Positions 33,960 to 43,909 of a stretch of 64,000 nt of DNA are shown in pieces. A program made the position numbers and the translations under genes. Origin of the DNA: Hymenobacter sp. DG25A (lineage in GTDB: Bacteria > Bacteroidota > Bacteroidia > Cytophagales > Hymenobacteraceae). The first letter of the stretch is position 1. Each line of letters starts with the position of its first letter. The stretch covers positions 1,116,001 to 1,180,000 of the forward strand of contig NZ_CP012623.1 in assembly GCF_001280305.1 (NCBI RefSeq). Reading direction: 5' to 3'. Below the pieces are notes generated by a model that worked only from the letters and a program-made list of their open reading frames with translations, was not told where the DNA came from and searched no databases.

Positions 33960-35000
33960 CTATTGGCCGGCCAGCATGTGCTGCACCGGGTTCAGCGCAA
34001 AAGCCTCGGCCAGCAGCTCATAAGAGCGAATCCGGTCCTCGTAGCTGTGCATAATGGATACTGCTACCACTTCCGGTACCTCGTAGGCCGCCGCTAACGC
34101 CGTAAGCTCTGCTTTTACCTTATCCGGGGTGCCGCTTACTATTCGGGTATGATGATACGCCAGGCGGGCCTGCAAATCAGCTGGTAAGCCCTTTGTATTT
34201 ATGGCTTCTACCGGACCGATGGGCGTAAACTGGCCGGTTTCAAGCTTCAGCATTTGCAGCGCCAGGTTGTCGGCTAAGGCCTGGGCCCGGCTTTCGGTTT
34301 CGGCGCAGGCCACAAATACGGCTACGTTGGCCTGCGGTGCCGCCAGCTCCGGCGAGGGCCGGAACCGCTCTCGGTACACCCGCACCATGTTTGGGCCGCC
34401 GTTGGGGTTGATGAAGTGCGCAAACGAAAAGGCGGCCCCTACGTGGGCGGCAAACAGGCCGCTCTGCCCACTGGAGCTCAGCAGCCACAGCTCCGGCACG
34501 GTATCCGTAAACGGCGCGGCTTTTACCTTGGCGTGAATGGTGTCTTCCACCACTTCATCGCGCAGGTAAGCCCGCAAGTCCATCAGCTGCTCGGCAAAGT
34601 CTTCGTCGCGGAAGGCGTTGTGCGGGTTGAGGGCGTGGGACGTAATCCGGTCGGTGCCGGGGGCGCGGCCAATGCCCAGATCAATACGGCCGGGGTACAG
34701 CGTTTCCAGCAGGCGAAAGGTTTCGGCCACTTTCAGGGCTGAGTAGTGCGGTAGCATTACGCCACCCGAGCCCAGCCGAATGCGTTTGGTTTCGGCGCCC
34801 AGGCGGGCCAGCAGTACTTCCGGGGCCGAGCCGGCCAGCGTGTTGGTATTATGATGCTCCGATACCCAGAAGCGGGTGTAGCCGAGGCGGTCGGCCAGCT
34901 GGGCCAGCTCAATGGTATGCAGCAAAGCCTCGCGCGGAGTACGCCCCTGCGGTACCGGCGACTGATCCAGAATACTCAGTTGGAGAGTGGAGGAAGACAT
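33960..35000 (-). CDS. LLM-class flavin-dependent oxidoreductase
   Basis: 346 residues with luciferase-like monooxygenase features: LSILDQSPVPQG at the start, YTRFWVSEHHNT, and RAPGTDRIT. The fold is a TIM barrel that uses reduced FMN or F420-type cofactor; reaction unknown. Lies opposite the TSUP gene, with about 145 bases between starts. Confidence 0.88.
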   Translation of the reverse strand: MSSSTLQLSILDQSPVPQGRTPREALLHTIELAQLADRLGYTRFWVSEHHNTNTLAGSAPEVLLARLGAETKRIRLGSGGVMLPHYSALKVAETFRLLETLYPGRIDLGIGRAPGTDRITSHALNPHNAFRDEDFAEQLMDLRAYLRDEVVEDTIHAKVKAAPFTDTVPELWLLSSSGQSGLFAAHVGAAFSFAHFINPNGGPNMVRVYRERFRPSPELAAPQANVAVFVACAETESRAQALADNLALQMLKLETGQFTPIGPVEAINTKGLPADLQARLAYHHTRIVSGTPDKVKAELTALAAAYEVPEVVAVSIMHSYEDRIRSYELLAEAFALNPVQHMLAGQ

Positions 35001-35144
35001 AAATCAGGTATTTGTCAGGTATAACCAACGGCCGGGCGGAGGGTTGGCCACCCGGCACCGGCCCATGGCGGAAGGCAGGTTTTTACCTTGGCCGCAACTT
35101 TTTATACGGCTGAAGGCATGGCGCCGCTATCTTCGTCTGCTAGT

Positions 35145-35909
35145 ATGACCTCGACGCTGATTGCCCTCTGCCTTTTTGCTTTTTTAGCTGGTTTTGTAGA
35201 CTCCGTAGTGGGCGGCGGCGGTCTTATTCAGCTGCCGGCCATGCTGCTGCTGCTTAAAGGCGTGCCGGTGCCCACCATATTAGGTACGGGTAAAGTATCG
35301 TCGTTAGCGGGTACGGCCGCCGCGCTGCGGCGCTATGCGGGGCGGGTGCCCATGCGGTGGCAGGCAGTAGGAGCTGCCGCGGCTACTGCGGCGGTATTCT
35401 CTTTTCTGGGGGCGCGGGTGGTCAGCCAGCTGCCGGCTGCCATGCTGCGGCCTCTCGTGCTGGGCATGCTGGTCGTTATCGGGATTTACACCTTCTGGCG
35501 GAAGGATTTCGGCGCTTTGCACGCCCCCCGGCTTTCTCCCCGACGCGAAGTACTGATGGGCCTGCTCATGGGCGTGTGCCTGGGTTTTTATGATGGTTTC
35601 TTCGGGCCCGGCACCGGCAGCTTTCTGCTATTCGGGTTTGTAGGGCTTTTTGGCTACGATTTCCTGTCGGCCTCCGCCTCGGCCAAGCTGGTAAACGTGG
35701 CCACCAACCTGGCCAGCCTGCTCTATTTCGCCTTCACCGACCAGATTCTCTACCAAGTGGCCCTGCCCATGGCGGCCTGCAATATGCTGGGCTCTACGCT
35801 GGGTGCCAAAGTAGCCCTGCAGCGCGGTACCGGGTTTGTGCGGGTACTGTTTCTGGTAGTAGTAAGCGGGATAATCCTGAAGCTGGGCTACGAAACCTGG
35901 CAGGGGTAA
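35145..35909 (+). CDS. TSUP-family (TauE/SafE) permease
   Basis: 254 residues from the ATG at 35145 (an in-frame ATG at 35118 is possible). About eight hydrophobic segments; family motifs VVGGGGLIQLPAML and YDGFFGPGTGSF are present. Members transport sulfonates, sulfite or other small anions; substrate not assigned. Confidence 0.86.
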   Translation: MTSTLIALCLFAFLAGFVDSVVGGGGLIQLPAMLLLLKGVPVPTILGTGKVSSLAGTAAALRRYAGRVPMRWQAVGAAAATAAVFSFLGARVVSQLPAAMLRPLVLGMLVVIGIYTFWRKDFGALHAPRLSPRREVLMGLLMGVCLGFYDGFFGPGTGSFLLFGFVGLFGYDFLSASASAKLVNVATNLASLLYFAFTDQILYQVALPMAACNMLGSTLGAKVALQRGTGFVRVLFLVVVSGIILKLGYETWQG

Positions 35910-35926
35910 GCGTGTTAAATGACATC

Positions 35927-35962
35927 AAAAAAGCCCCGGTACGAATATGCCGGGGCTTTTTT
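35927..35962. terminator. Bidirectional intrinsic terminator
   Basis: Hairpin AAAGCCCCGGTA / TGCCGGGGCTTT with A-run and T-run, between the converging TSUP gene and the minus-strand hypothetical gene. Confidence 0.85.
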
Positions 35963-35978
35963 AATAATGTTGGATTGA

Positions 35979-36479
35979 CTACTCTCCATCGTGGCCGGGC
36001 AGGCCGGGGGCGGGAGTGCCCTGGGTGCCGGTTACGTTAGGCACGCCCATTTTCTCTTCGCGCTTACGCTGATACCGGTCAAACTGCTGCGGAGTGAGTA
36101 CGTCTTTCAAAGAAGACAACCGGGACTGGCCGATATCATCAATGAGGGCGGCCATTTTGCGCAGGTCGTTGCGGTATTTCAGCCGCACGGTTTCCACGTT
36201 GCGCACGCTGTTCAGGTTTATCTGCTGTACTTTTTCCGTTTGCTGAGGGGTGAGGCCCAGCGCTTTTTGCATGTTGGCCGTGAGGGCCGTGGCGCGCTCC
36301 TCTACTTTAACTGACGGTGGCGCCGGGCGCGTAGCCACGGGCGCCGGAACGGTTTCCTTGGTTTTTGAAGTACCGGCAGCTGTTTTGACTTTGGTTTTAC
36401 TGCTCACCGTTTGTGCGCGCAGGCTTAGGGGAGCAGTAAAAAGGACAGCGGCAGAAAAGGCAACAAGAAGCTTATTCAT
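35979..36479 (-). CDS. Secreted Spy/LTXXQ-like protein
   Basis: 166 residues from the ATG at 36479, signal peptide ending SLRAQ. A Thr/Lys-rich linker leads to a helical region: LTPQQTEKVQQINLN and KDVLTPQQFDRYQRKREEK, an LTPQQ-type motif repeated as in Spy/CpxP-like chaperones. Compare the sigma-operon protein at 163. Role in envelope proteostasis inferred. Confidence 0.72.
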   Translation of the reverse strand: MNKLLVAFSAAVLFTAPLSLRAQTVSSKTKVKTAAGTSKTKETVPAPVATRPAPPSVKVEERATALTANMQKALGLTPQQTEKVQQINLNSVRNVETVRLKYRNDLRKMAALIDDIGQSRLSSLKDVLTPQQFDRYQRKREEKMGVPNVTGTQGTPAPGLPGHDGE

Positions 36480-36664
36480 AACAACAGAAGGCAGAAGTGA
36501 GAAGAGGAAGGCGCGAAAGCCCGGCCCTGATATATGGTACCGTAAATATGATGCCAGATATAAAACAATGGTCCTGTAACGCAGCAGGCCCACGAAGTTA
36601 GGTATCCTGCGGAAAAAAAGGCCTCGCCTGTAACCTTTGCCACGCGCTTCGCTTAGAAGATTAT

Positions 36665-37699
36665 ATGAAGCGAAAAACCCGAAACAACTGGCTGGCCGCT
36701 GCGGGAGCAGGTGTGCTGGTCGCTGCCGCCCTCTGGAGCAACCGCCGCGGCTCCTATGACCTTAGCGGCCGTGTGGTTTTGATTACGGGCGGCTCCCGCG
36801 GCCTGGGCCTGCTGCTGGCCCGCCAGGCCGTGGCCGAAGGTGCCAAAGTGGCCATTTGTGCCCGCGACCCCGACGAGCTGGAGCGCGCCCGCCAGGAGCT
36901 GGCCACCGACGGCGCCGAAGTTATGGCCCTGGTGCGCGACCTTTCCGAGCCGGCCGAGGTGCGCGCGTTGGTAGAAGAAGTGCAGCAGAAACTGGGCACC
37001 ATTGACGTCCTCATCAACAATGCCGGCATTATCACGGGCGGCCCCCTGGACCATATGGATGTCAGTGAGTACGAAGACTCCATGGATATCCATTTCTGGG
37101 CGCCCCTGCATGCCATGCAGGCCGTATTGCCGGCCATGCGCAGCCGGGGCGAAGGCCGCATCGTGAATATTGCCTCCGTGGGTGGTAAAGTAGCCGTGCC
37201 CCACCTGGCGCCCTACAGCGCCAGCAAGTTTGCGCTGGTGGGCCTTTCCGAAGGGTTCCGCTCGGAGCTGCTGCAATACGGCATCAAAGTAACCACCGTA
37301 TGCCCGGGCCTGATGCGCACGGGCAGCGCCCGCAATGCCCAGGTAAAAGGCCAGCACCAGAAGGAATTTGCCTGGTTTATTGTTGCCGATTCGTTGCCGG
37401 TGCTTTCTATGGATGCCACCATGGCGGCCCGCCAGATCTGGAACGCCTGCCGCCGCGGCGACGCCGAAGTGATACTGGGCTTGCCGGCCAAGCTCCTGTC
37501 GGCGGTGCACGGCCTGTTTCCCGGCACTACCGCCGATGTGCTGAGCTGGGTGAACCGCACCTTGCCCGGTCCCGCGGAAGAAGCCGGGGATGAGCGCCGC
37601 ATGGGCTACGAAAGCGAATCAGCAGTCAGCCGGTCCTGGATTACCTCGCTCACGCAAAAGGCCGCCCGGCAAAACAACGAAACGACCCCGGCGTCTTAG
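36665..37699 (+). CDS. Short-chain dehydrogenase/reductase with membrane anchor
   Basis: 344 residues. An N-terminal hydrophobic segment (10-24) suggests membrane attachment. Rossmann cofactor motif TGGSRGLG at 41-48, NNAG near 118, and catalytic YSASK with Tyr184 and Lys188. NAD(P)-dependent reduction or oxidation of an unknown alcohol/ketone; a C-terminal extension of about 90 residues follows. Confidence 0.88.
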   Translation: MKRKTRNNWLAAAGAGVLVAAALWSNRRGSYDLSGRVVLITGGSRGLGLLLARQAVAEGAKVAICARDPDELERARQELATDGAEVMALVRDLSEPAEVRALVEEVQQKLGTIDVLINNAGIITGGPLDHMDVSEYEDSMDIHFWAPLHAMQAVLPAMRSRGEGRIVNIASVGGKVAVPHLAPYSASKFALVGLSEGFRSELLQYGIKVTTVCPGLMRTGSARNAQVKGQHQKEFAWFIVADSLPVLSMDATMAARQIWNACRRGDAEVILGLPAKLLSAVHGLFPGTTADVLSWVNRTLPGPAEEAGDERRMGYESESAVSRSWITSLTQKAARQNNETTPAS

Positions 37700-37737
37700 G
37701 CTTACCTAGGTCCAGTGTTCCGGCTATTTTTATACGA

Positions 37738-37771
37738 AAAACGCCCAGCCACTACGGCTGGGCGTTTTGCT
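37738..37771. terminator. Intrinsic terminator
   Basis: Hairpin AACGCCCAGCC / GGCTGGGCGTT with flanking A and T runs, between the SDR gene and the convergent lipoprotein gene. Confidence 0.85.
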
Positions 37772-37804
37772 TACCTGGTTATGAGAACCGGCAAAAATGA
37801 CAGA

Positions 37805-38308
37805 TTAGCGGGAAAATACCGAAGTAGTGGTAACGGAGGCTCCCTGGGGAATGCTTTGCGTGGTGCGCAGGCGCAAAGAATTGGCAGTTAGCTCAGTAAC
37901 GGCGTAGCTACGGGCGCTCTGGCCAATGCTGATGGTAAGCGAATCACCTTTTTCGTTCAGCTTCCAACTGCCCGTGCTCTGCTGGGGAGCATCTTCGTCC
38001 TGCTTCAGCTGGCCTTCATTTTCAATGTACTGGCCACCCTCCTGGTATTGGATCTGGTTGTCGCGCAGGCTGGGCTTCAGGCGGGCAAACATGCTGGTGT
38101 TAGAAACCTCATTGGAGCCGGGTAATACAACACTGGACGTCATGTCGGTCAGGCGCCAGGTGCCGCCGGGCAGGGCCGCATTCTGCGAAGTAGCGGCGGC
38201 AACGGCCTTATTCTGAGCGGGATTCTCTACTTCAACAATTTCTTTCTCACAGGATGCCAGGGAGATAAGGCCCATGGCCAGGCTCAGGAAAAGGGGCAAT
38301 TTCTTCAT
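37805..38308 (-). CDS. Lipocalin-like lipoprotein
   Basis: 167 residues, lipobox GLISLASC with the Cys near residue 20. The mature part starts GTWRLTDM and is all-beta (QYIENEGQLKQDED, GSWKLNEKGDSLTISIG), as in bacterial lipocalin-like/DUF5004-type domains. Function unknown. Confidence 0.72.
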   Translation of the reverse strand: MKKLPLFLSLAMGLISLASCEKEIVEVENPAQNKAVAAATSQNAALPGGTWRLTDMTSSVVLPGSNEVSNTSMFARLKPSLRDNQIQYQEGGQYIENEGQLKQDEDAPQQSTGSWKLNEKGDSLTISIGQSARSYAVTELTANSLRLRTTQSIPQGASVTTTSVFSR

Positions 38309-38604
38309 GTACAGTAAGCTTTGGTAAGTAATGAATTAAGTGACAGTGCGCGATGGTAGCGGGGCTACCTATTCAACAACTACATTTCAACCTCAAACGC
38401 GGCAAAGTCCACATCCTTAGCTGTGTTGCCTGTCACAAATGTAAAGACAATATTTTGATTGATATCGGTAAAAGACAATAATTGAAAGATTATATTTGGA
38501 AAATTACAAACAGGGTAATATTGTATTTATCAGTGCATTAGGGCAGTATTTTATGGGCTAAATGCGCTAAATCACCCTTTTTTGAGACATAATTTTACAC
38601 TATT
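38309..38604. promoter_or_regulatory. AT-rich region with a -7 box for the lipoprotein
   Basis: 296 bases between the lipoprotein and the end of the glycosylase gene. Minus strand: TACATTTG (38436-38443) matches TAnnTTTG, 128 bases before the lipoprotein ATG, without a clear -33. Otherwise nothing seen. Confidence 0.3.
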
Positions 38605-39429
38605 CTAGTGGTTGTAGGGAGGCTGACAGACCGGGCAAGTGTAGGTAGCTCTGCCACCAACATAGGTTTTATCTATAATGGTATCAGAATGAATAGGACA
38701 ATTCAGATGATTTGTAGTTTCCGGTGTAGAAGAAATATCCCATTCCCTGGCATGTATTAAAAAGGAAGCCGGGAAGTAGCGGTATACCGCTTCATGCTCA
38801 ATGGCGGTGGTAAGTACCAGCTGAACAGCGTTATACAAGGCATTGAAATGTTCAATAGATAAGGAATTGGCCGGTCGCTCCGGATGAATACGAGCCTGGA
38901 ATAGTACCTCATCCACAATCCAGTTGCCTAAGCCCGCCGTAATGGCCTGATCCAGCAACAGCGGCTTAATGGCCTGCTTCCGCTTACTGAGCGCCTGCTG
39001 CAGCTGGGCCGCTGTAATAGCCAGGGCATCGGGCCCCAGCTTTTTGGCCTTGCTGAACTCCTCCTGGCTGGCTGCCAGCCGGATACGGCCGAATTTGCGC
39101 GGGTCGATAAAGGCTACGCGCAGGCCGTTGCTCAGGTGAAAGGCCACCCGGGTAAAGCGTGGCCGGTCGTGGTCGTGGCGGTAGGCGCCTACGTCGCCGG
39201 TCATGCCAAAGTGTAGGGCCAGCACCTGCCCGGTAGAAAGCTCCAGAAAGCAGTTTTTACCCAGCCGGCGGGTGCCCGTTACGGTAGTGCCCACCAGCGC
39301 ATGGCGCAGCTCGTCTTCGGGCGTAGCCAGCACGTGCGCATCCAGCACTTCAAAAGCCACCAGCGTTTGGGGCACCAGCAATTCATCCAGTAAACGGCGG
39401 TAGGTTTCAACTTCGGGTAATTCCGGCAT
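38605..39429 (-). CDS. mutM: Fpg/Nei-family DNA glycosylase
   Basis: 274 residues, the family length. It begins PELPEVETYRR (catalytic Pro2 and Glu3), with Lys58 in LGKNC, the DNA-binding KKLGPDAL region, and a C-terminal zinc finger. Removes oxidised purines and nicks the DNA. The finger reads CPIH (normally CxxC) then GRATYTCPVC, so the fourth ligand is a His instead of Cys. Confidence 0.9.
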   Translation of the reverse strand: MPELPEVETYRRLLDELLVPQTLVAFEVLDAHVLATPEDELRHALVGTTVTGTRRLGKNCFLELSTGQVLALHFGMTGDVGAYRHDHDRPRFTRVAFHLSNGLRVAFIDPRKFGRIRLAASQEEFSKAKKLGPDALAITAAQLQQALSKRKQAIKPLLLDQAITAGLGNWIVDEVLFQARIHPERPANSLSIEHFNALYNAVQLVLTTAIEHEAVYRYFPASFLIHAREWDISSTPETTNHLNCPIHSDTIIDKTYVGGRATYTCPVCQPPYNH

Positions 39430-39503
39430 GTTAGGGAGAGCTAGAAAGGGAGGAAGACGGGGAATAGAGAACCCGCCATGATTTAGCGGATTCAGCCGAT
39501 ACG

Positions 39504-39542
39504 AAAAAAGCCGGCCCTCTTACTAGGGGGCCGGCTTTTTTA
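39504..39542. terminator. Intrinsic terminator of the M48 peptidase gene
   Basis: Hairpin AAGCCGGCCCTC / GGGGGCCGGCTT with A-run and T-run; about 15 bases beyond the minus-strand stop at 39559. Confidence 0.8.
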
Positions 39543-39558
39543 TGTTTGAAATAGTAGG

Positions 39559-40437
39559 CTAGGAGGGGTCAGAAACCATGCCCACCTGCTGCCCGCGGGC
39601 GTTGTAAATACGGCCGGTGTCGCTGATGTACAGGCGGCGCTGCTGGCCATCTACCAGCACAAAGGGAAAGTCGTGGCTGTCAGAGCGGGTCAGGCGGCCA
39701 ATAACCTCGGGCGTATTGCTTTGGCCTACCCGAATGACGTTCAGACGGTTGGTCACGTAAAAGGGCTCCGTCGGATTATCCCGGAAGGTAATGCGGCCTA
39801 CCACACTAACCGGGGCAGCAGTAGCGCGCGGCTGTGGGGTCGGGCGGCTGGCCAGCATGGCTGGCCGGGCCGAGGGGGCACTGGTGCGGGTGCTGGCCGC
39901 AATTTGCTGGTTGGCCCGCTGCCAGCCTTCACCAATGGAGCGCAGTCGGCTGTTGCGGCCGGGGTGCGTTACAGAAGGCGCATCCTCCGCCAATACGGCC
40001 ATGGCGGCTTGCGCTTCGGCCAGGCTGGCGCCCATCTTACGCAGCACAAAGCCCGAGAATTCATCGGCCTCCAGCTCATCGGCCGGTTGGGAGCCCCCGG
40101 CCCGCAGGGTGTGCCCATTCAGGTGGTGGCCAATTTCGTGGGCCAGAATACTGATGCCGGCCCAGTCTGTGCGGCCGGCGCGGTTTACGGCGGCCACAAA
40201 CTGCGGATTATAGAGCAGCAAGCGGTGCCCATTGTACACCACGGCGGCGGCGTTCTGCACCTCGCTGGTAGCGCGCAAATCAAAGCGCGGCTTCAGGCCC
40301 ACCACGTCCGTGATTTCCTGCAGGATATTGCGCTGGCCTCCTGCCTCCGCCGACTGAGCGTTGGCAGCAGAAGCCAGCAGAAGCCAGCCGGCCAGCCATA
40401 AGCCAGCAAAGCGGCGGAAGAAGGGGAGTTGGTTCAT
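39559..40437 (-). CDS. Secreted M48-like metallopeptidase
   Basis: 292 residues with a signal peptide ending ASAANAQ. Zinc motif HEIGHH starts at His100, and ELEADEFSG supplies the third ligand. The remaining C-terminal part (about 190-292) contains a beta domain with DSHDFPFVLVDGQQ. A periplasmic protease or protein-quality factor is likely. Confidence 0.86.
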   Translation of the reverse strand: MNQLPFFRRFAGLWLAGWLLLASAANAQSAEAGGQRNILQEITDVVGLKPRFDLRATSEVQNAAAVVYNGHRLLLYNPQFVAAVNRAGRTDWAGISILAHEIGHHLNGHTLRAGGSQPADELEADEFSGFVLRKMGASLAEAQAAMAVLAEDAPSVTHPGRNSRLRSIGEGWQRANQQIAASTRTSAPSARPAMLASRPTPQPRATAAPVSVVGRITFRDNPTEPFYVTNRLNVIRVGQSNTPEVIGRLTRSDSHDFPFVLVDGQQRRLYISDTGRIYNARGQQVGMVSDPS

Positions 40438-40566
40438 GAAGAATATCCTTTCGTTTGGCCCGGGTAAGTCAAGAATCCTGCCGAAATCTTATTTCAACAG
40501 ACTTTATAGTAAGGAGCTTAACGCACGGATAAGTTCACTTAGTACAGCTCCCGGGCCACCTTCTTC

Positions 40567-42360
40567 CTATACTTTCTGCAGCCGGGCGGCGGGCTGCGCC
40601 GGGGCGGGGCGCTCCCCAATCTGCTGCCGCCACATGGCGTAATACAGGCCTTTCTGCATGAGCAGCTCTTCGTGCCGTCCCTGCTCGGCAATAATGCCGC
40701 GCTCCAGCACAAAAATGCGGTCGGCGTGCAGAATGGTGCTCAGGCGGTGGGCAATGAGGATGGTGATGTGCTGGCGCGAGCCGGAAAGCTCCCGCACCGT
40801 CTGACTGATTTCCTCTTCCGTGAGGGAGTCTAGGGCCGAAGTGGCTTCATCAAACACCAGCAGGGTAGGGTGGCGCAGCAAAGCCCGGGCAATGCTCAGG
40901 CGCTGCTTTTCGCCGCCGGATACCTTCACGCCGCCTTCGCCAATAACGGTGTCCAGGCCCTGCGGGGCGCGGGCCAGCAAAGAGTCTGCCGCGGCCTGGT
41001 GCAGGGCGTGCAGGCACTCGGCATCGGTGGCGTGAGGCGCCACAAAGCGCAGGTTCTCCCGAATGGTGCCCGCAAACAGCTGCGTGTCCTGGGTTACAAA
41101 ACCAATCTGTTCCCGCAGCGTGTCCAGGTCCAGCTCCGGGCCGGGAATGCCATTGTAGAGAATGCGCCCGGCCGCCGGCGGGTACAAACCCACCAGCAGC
41201 TTCACCAGCGTGGTTTTGCCCGAGCCCGACGGACCCACAAAGGCAATGGTCTCGCCCAGCTTCGTGCTAAAAGAAATACCATCCAGGGCGGGTGCCGTGG
41301 CTGAGAGGTGCTTAAAGCGCACATCATCAAAAGCCAGCGTTTCAATCTGCTGAATCACCTTGGGGTGCAGGGGCTTCACATCCTTGGGCGTATCCAGAAT
41401 CAGCTGGAAGTTGGCCAGGGAGGCCTCCGTTTCGCGGTACACGTTTATGATGCTGCCGATTTCCTGCAGCGGCCCGAAAATGGCAAACGAGTAGATAAAG
41501 AAGGAGAAGAACTCACCTACCGTAATAATCTGCTGCACTACCAGGTACAGCAGCATCAGCAGAATAACGTTGCGCATCAGGTTCACAAACGTGCCCTGCA
41601 CAAAGGACAAGGAGCGCAGGTAGCGCACCTTTTTCAGCTCCAGCTTCAGGATTTTATCCGTGGTAGCATTCAGGCGCTCAGTTTCCTGCTGCGCCAGCCC
41701 CAGGCTTTTGATCAGCTCAATGTTGCGCAGGCTTTCGGTGGTAGAGCCGGCCAGGGCTGTGGTTTCGGCCACAATGGTTTTCTGAATGACTTTGATGCGG
41801 CGGCTCAACACCAGACTCAGGGAGCCCAGCAGCGGAATGGTGAGGAAATAGACCGCCGCAATGGGCCAGTACACGCTAACGGCATACCACATTACGAATA
41901 TGATGCCCACCAGCGAGATGAAAAGCACATTCACGAAGCTCTGAATGAGCTTCTCCACATCGGAGCGCACCTTTTGGAGCTTGCCCAGGGTTTCGCCGGA
42001 GCGCTGGTCTTCAAACACCTGGTAGGGCAGCTCCAGGGAGTGGCGCAAGCCATCGGAGTACAGCTGCGCACCCAGCCGCTGGGTAATGACGTTAACGTAG
42101 TAGTCCTGGAAGTTTTTGGCGATGCGCGACACCATGGCCACGCCCATGGCCTTCAAGATCAAAATGCCAGCCCCGCCGCCCAGAAACGCCCAAAAGGACA
42201 GATTGTGCAGCGTGCCGTTTTGCTTTACCACGTGCCGGTCAATGATTTGCCGGAAGATATAGGGGTCGAGGAGGGAGAATACTTGGTTGATGGCCGCCAG
42301 CAACAGGGCCAGGGCCAGCAGGCCCCAATATTGCCGGAGGTATCCGTAAAGAAGTTTCAT
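40567..42360 (-). CDS. ABC exporter, membrane and ATPase fused
   Basis: 597 residues. N-terminal membrane domain with about six helices (to about 310); ATPase with Walker A GPSGSGKTT (about 374-382), ABC signature VSGGEKQRLS, Walker B LLVFDEATSALD and the H-loop IAHRL. A homodimeric half-transporter of the MsbA/lipid- or drug-exporter type. Substrate unknown. Confidence 0.92.
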   Translation of the reverse strand: MKLLYGYLRQYWGLLALALLLAAINQVFSLLDPYIFRQIIDRHVVKQNGTLHNLSFWAFLGGGAGILILKAMGVAMVSRIAKNFQDYYVNVITQRLGAQLYSDGLRHSLELPYQVFEDQRSGETLGKLQKVRSDVEKLIQSFVNVLFISLVGIIFVMWYAVSVYWPIAAVYFLTIPLLGSLSLVLSRRIKVIQKTIVAETTALAGSTTESLRNIELIKSLGLAQQETERLNATTDKILKLELKKVRYLRSLSFVQGTFVNLMRNVILLMLLYLVVQQIITVGEFFSFFIYSFAIFGPLQEIGSIINVYRETEASLANFQLILDTPKDVKPLHPKVIQQIETLAFDDVRFKHLSATAPALDGISFSTKLGETIAFVGPSGSGKTTLVKLLVGLYPPAAGRILYNGIPGPELDLDTLREQIGFVTQDTQLFAGTIRENLRFVAPHATDAECLHALHQAAADSLLARAPQGLDTVIGEGGVKVSGGEKQRLSIARALLRHPTLLVFDEATSALDSLTEEEISQTVRELSGSRQHITILIAHRLSTILHADRIFVLERGIIAEQGRHEELLMQKGLYYAMWRQQIGERPAPAQPAARLQKV

Positions 42361-42418
42361 GCGGGAGTAAGCGCATTAATGTGCGCGAGGTAAGATACCA
42401 ACTGTACCCGGGAATAGT

Positions 42419-43909
42419 TTAGCGCGGCGGCATCTGAGTTGCCACCGGCACCTCGGCAAAGAAAGCCGCCAGCAGGGGTGCATCCAGCCCATATACATCC
42501 GGATAGTGCCGCAACAGCCCATTGGCGGCGGCTTCGCAGGTGTAGTAGCGCACGTGCACGGGCCAGGCGCGGGGCAGATCAATGCGCTTCGTCCAGGACT
42601 GGGCGGCGGCCTGCTCCAGCCGTTTGGCCCTGTCCGGGGTGCCGCTGCGGCGCAGCAGAAAAGCCGCCAGCTCTACCGATTGCTCCACCCGCACGCACCC
42701 GTGGCTAAAGGCCCGCTGGGGCTGGGCAAACAGCTTGCGCGCCGGCGTATCGTGCAGGAAAACGGTGTAATCATTGGGCATATAGTAGGATACATTACCT
42801 AGGGAGTTATCGGGGCCAGGCATTTGCCGGATGGTGTAGGGGAAGTTTTCCGGCGTAATGGTTTTCCATTTGATGCGGTAGGGATTCATGGACTGGCCCT
42901 GTCGGTTATAGATATGGTACTGGTGCCGGTAGAGGTAGCCCGGGTCGCGGCGGAGCTGGGGCAGTATTTCCTGAATGGCAATGCTGGAAGGCACGCGCCA
43001 TTCGGGGGCCGTCGTGAAAAAGTACAAGCGGGCATCAAACTGCGGGGTAGGTTGGGCGGGTTTGCCCACCACCACCCGGTGGCTGCGCAGCACCCGCCCC
43101 TGTCCCACCACATCCAGACGGTAAGCCGGAATATTTACCAGCAGATACGCCGTGTCCGGTTTGGCTTGGGCGTACCAGCGGTTCCGCTCCAGGTTAATGG
43201 CCACGCTTCTGAACTCGGCTTGCTGGGAGGCATCTAATACGGCTACCGAGTCGGGGCTTTTCATGTTTATACGGGTGTGCCAGGCTGCCAGCAGGCGTTG
43301 GTAGGCCTTCCCGGTGGGCTGGCAGCTTAGAAAAGCCTGTGCAAAATCCGGCGCTGCTAAGGCTGCCTGCAGGTGCTGCGCCGCCTGCAGGGTAGCGGCC
43401 GAATCGTACACCTGCGGTTGCAGCGTAGCGGCTTGCAGGCGCCCATAGCGCAGGTGCAGGGCATAGCGCAGCAGCGCATCGGTCAGGGTAAGCTCATATG
43501 CCGCCAGCAACGGGGCGTGGGCGGCCGGTTGCGTACGCGCCAGGGTATCGGCCAGGGCCTGTAGCTGGGCCCACTTATATTCCTGGGGGCTGAGGCCATA
43601 AGCAGGCGCCGCCGCCAGTACCCGCAGGGCCTGGGTAGCCGGCCTGGACCAGCCGGTACTGGTAGTCCAGACCGGTTGAAAAGCCTGCTGCGCATAAAAT
43701 TGGCGCACCCCCCGGCCGGCGCGCAGTTCCAGCCGTTCAAAAGTCAGCGTGGCCTGGTTACTGGTGGTATCCAGCAACTCCCGGAGGTAATTTTCGGAGG
43801 AAGTCAGCGCGGTGGGTATGGGTACACTTAGTGGGTTTGCCAGGCAAATTCCTGCCGGCAAGCTCATCAGCAATATTACCCACCTCAGGCACAGTAGAAA
43901 ATGCATCAT
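42419..43909 (-). CDS. L,D-transpeptidase (YcbB-like)
   Basis: 496 residues with a signal-like start. The catalytic motif SHGCVRV holds the nucleophile Cys405 after the FLHDTP His region. A helical N-terminal domain precedes it (YcbB-like). Such enzymes form 3-3 crosslinks in peptidoglycan. The gene is divergent from the GH15 gene. Confidence 0.9.
   Translation of the reverse strand: MMHFLLCLRWVILLMSLPAGICLANPLSVPIPTALTSSENYLRELLDTTSNQATLTFERLELRAGRGVRQFYAQQAFQPVWTTSTGWSRPATQALRVLAAAPAYGLSPQEYKWAQLQALADTLARTQPAAHAPLLAAYELTLTDALLRYALHLRYGRLQAATLQPQVYDSAATLQAAQHLQAALAAPDFAQAFLSCQPTGKAYQRLLAAWHTRINMKSPDSVAVLDASQQAEFRSVAINLERNRWYAQAKPDTAYLLVNIPAYRLDVVGQGRVLRSHRVVVGKPAQPTPQFDARLYFFTTAPEWRVPSSIAIQEILPQLRRDPGYLYRHQYHIYNRQGQSMNPYRIKWKTITPENFPYTIRQMPGPDNSLGNVSYYMPNDYTVFLHDTPARKLFAQPQRAFSHGCVRVEQSVELAAFLLRRSGTPDRAKRLEQAAAQSWTKRIDLPRAWPVHVRYYTCEAAANGLLRHYPDVYGLDAPLLAAFFAEVPVATQMPPR

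Noticed and set aside
41308..42393. Plus-strand ORF opposite the ABC exporter
   Set aside because: Shadow of the ABC gene; Gln/His/Gly-rich with no domain.
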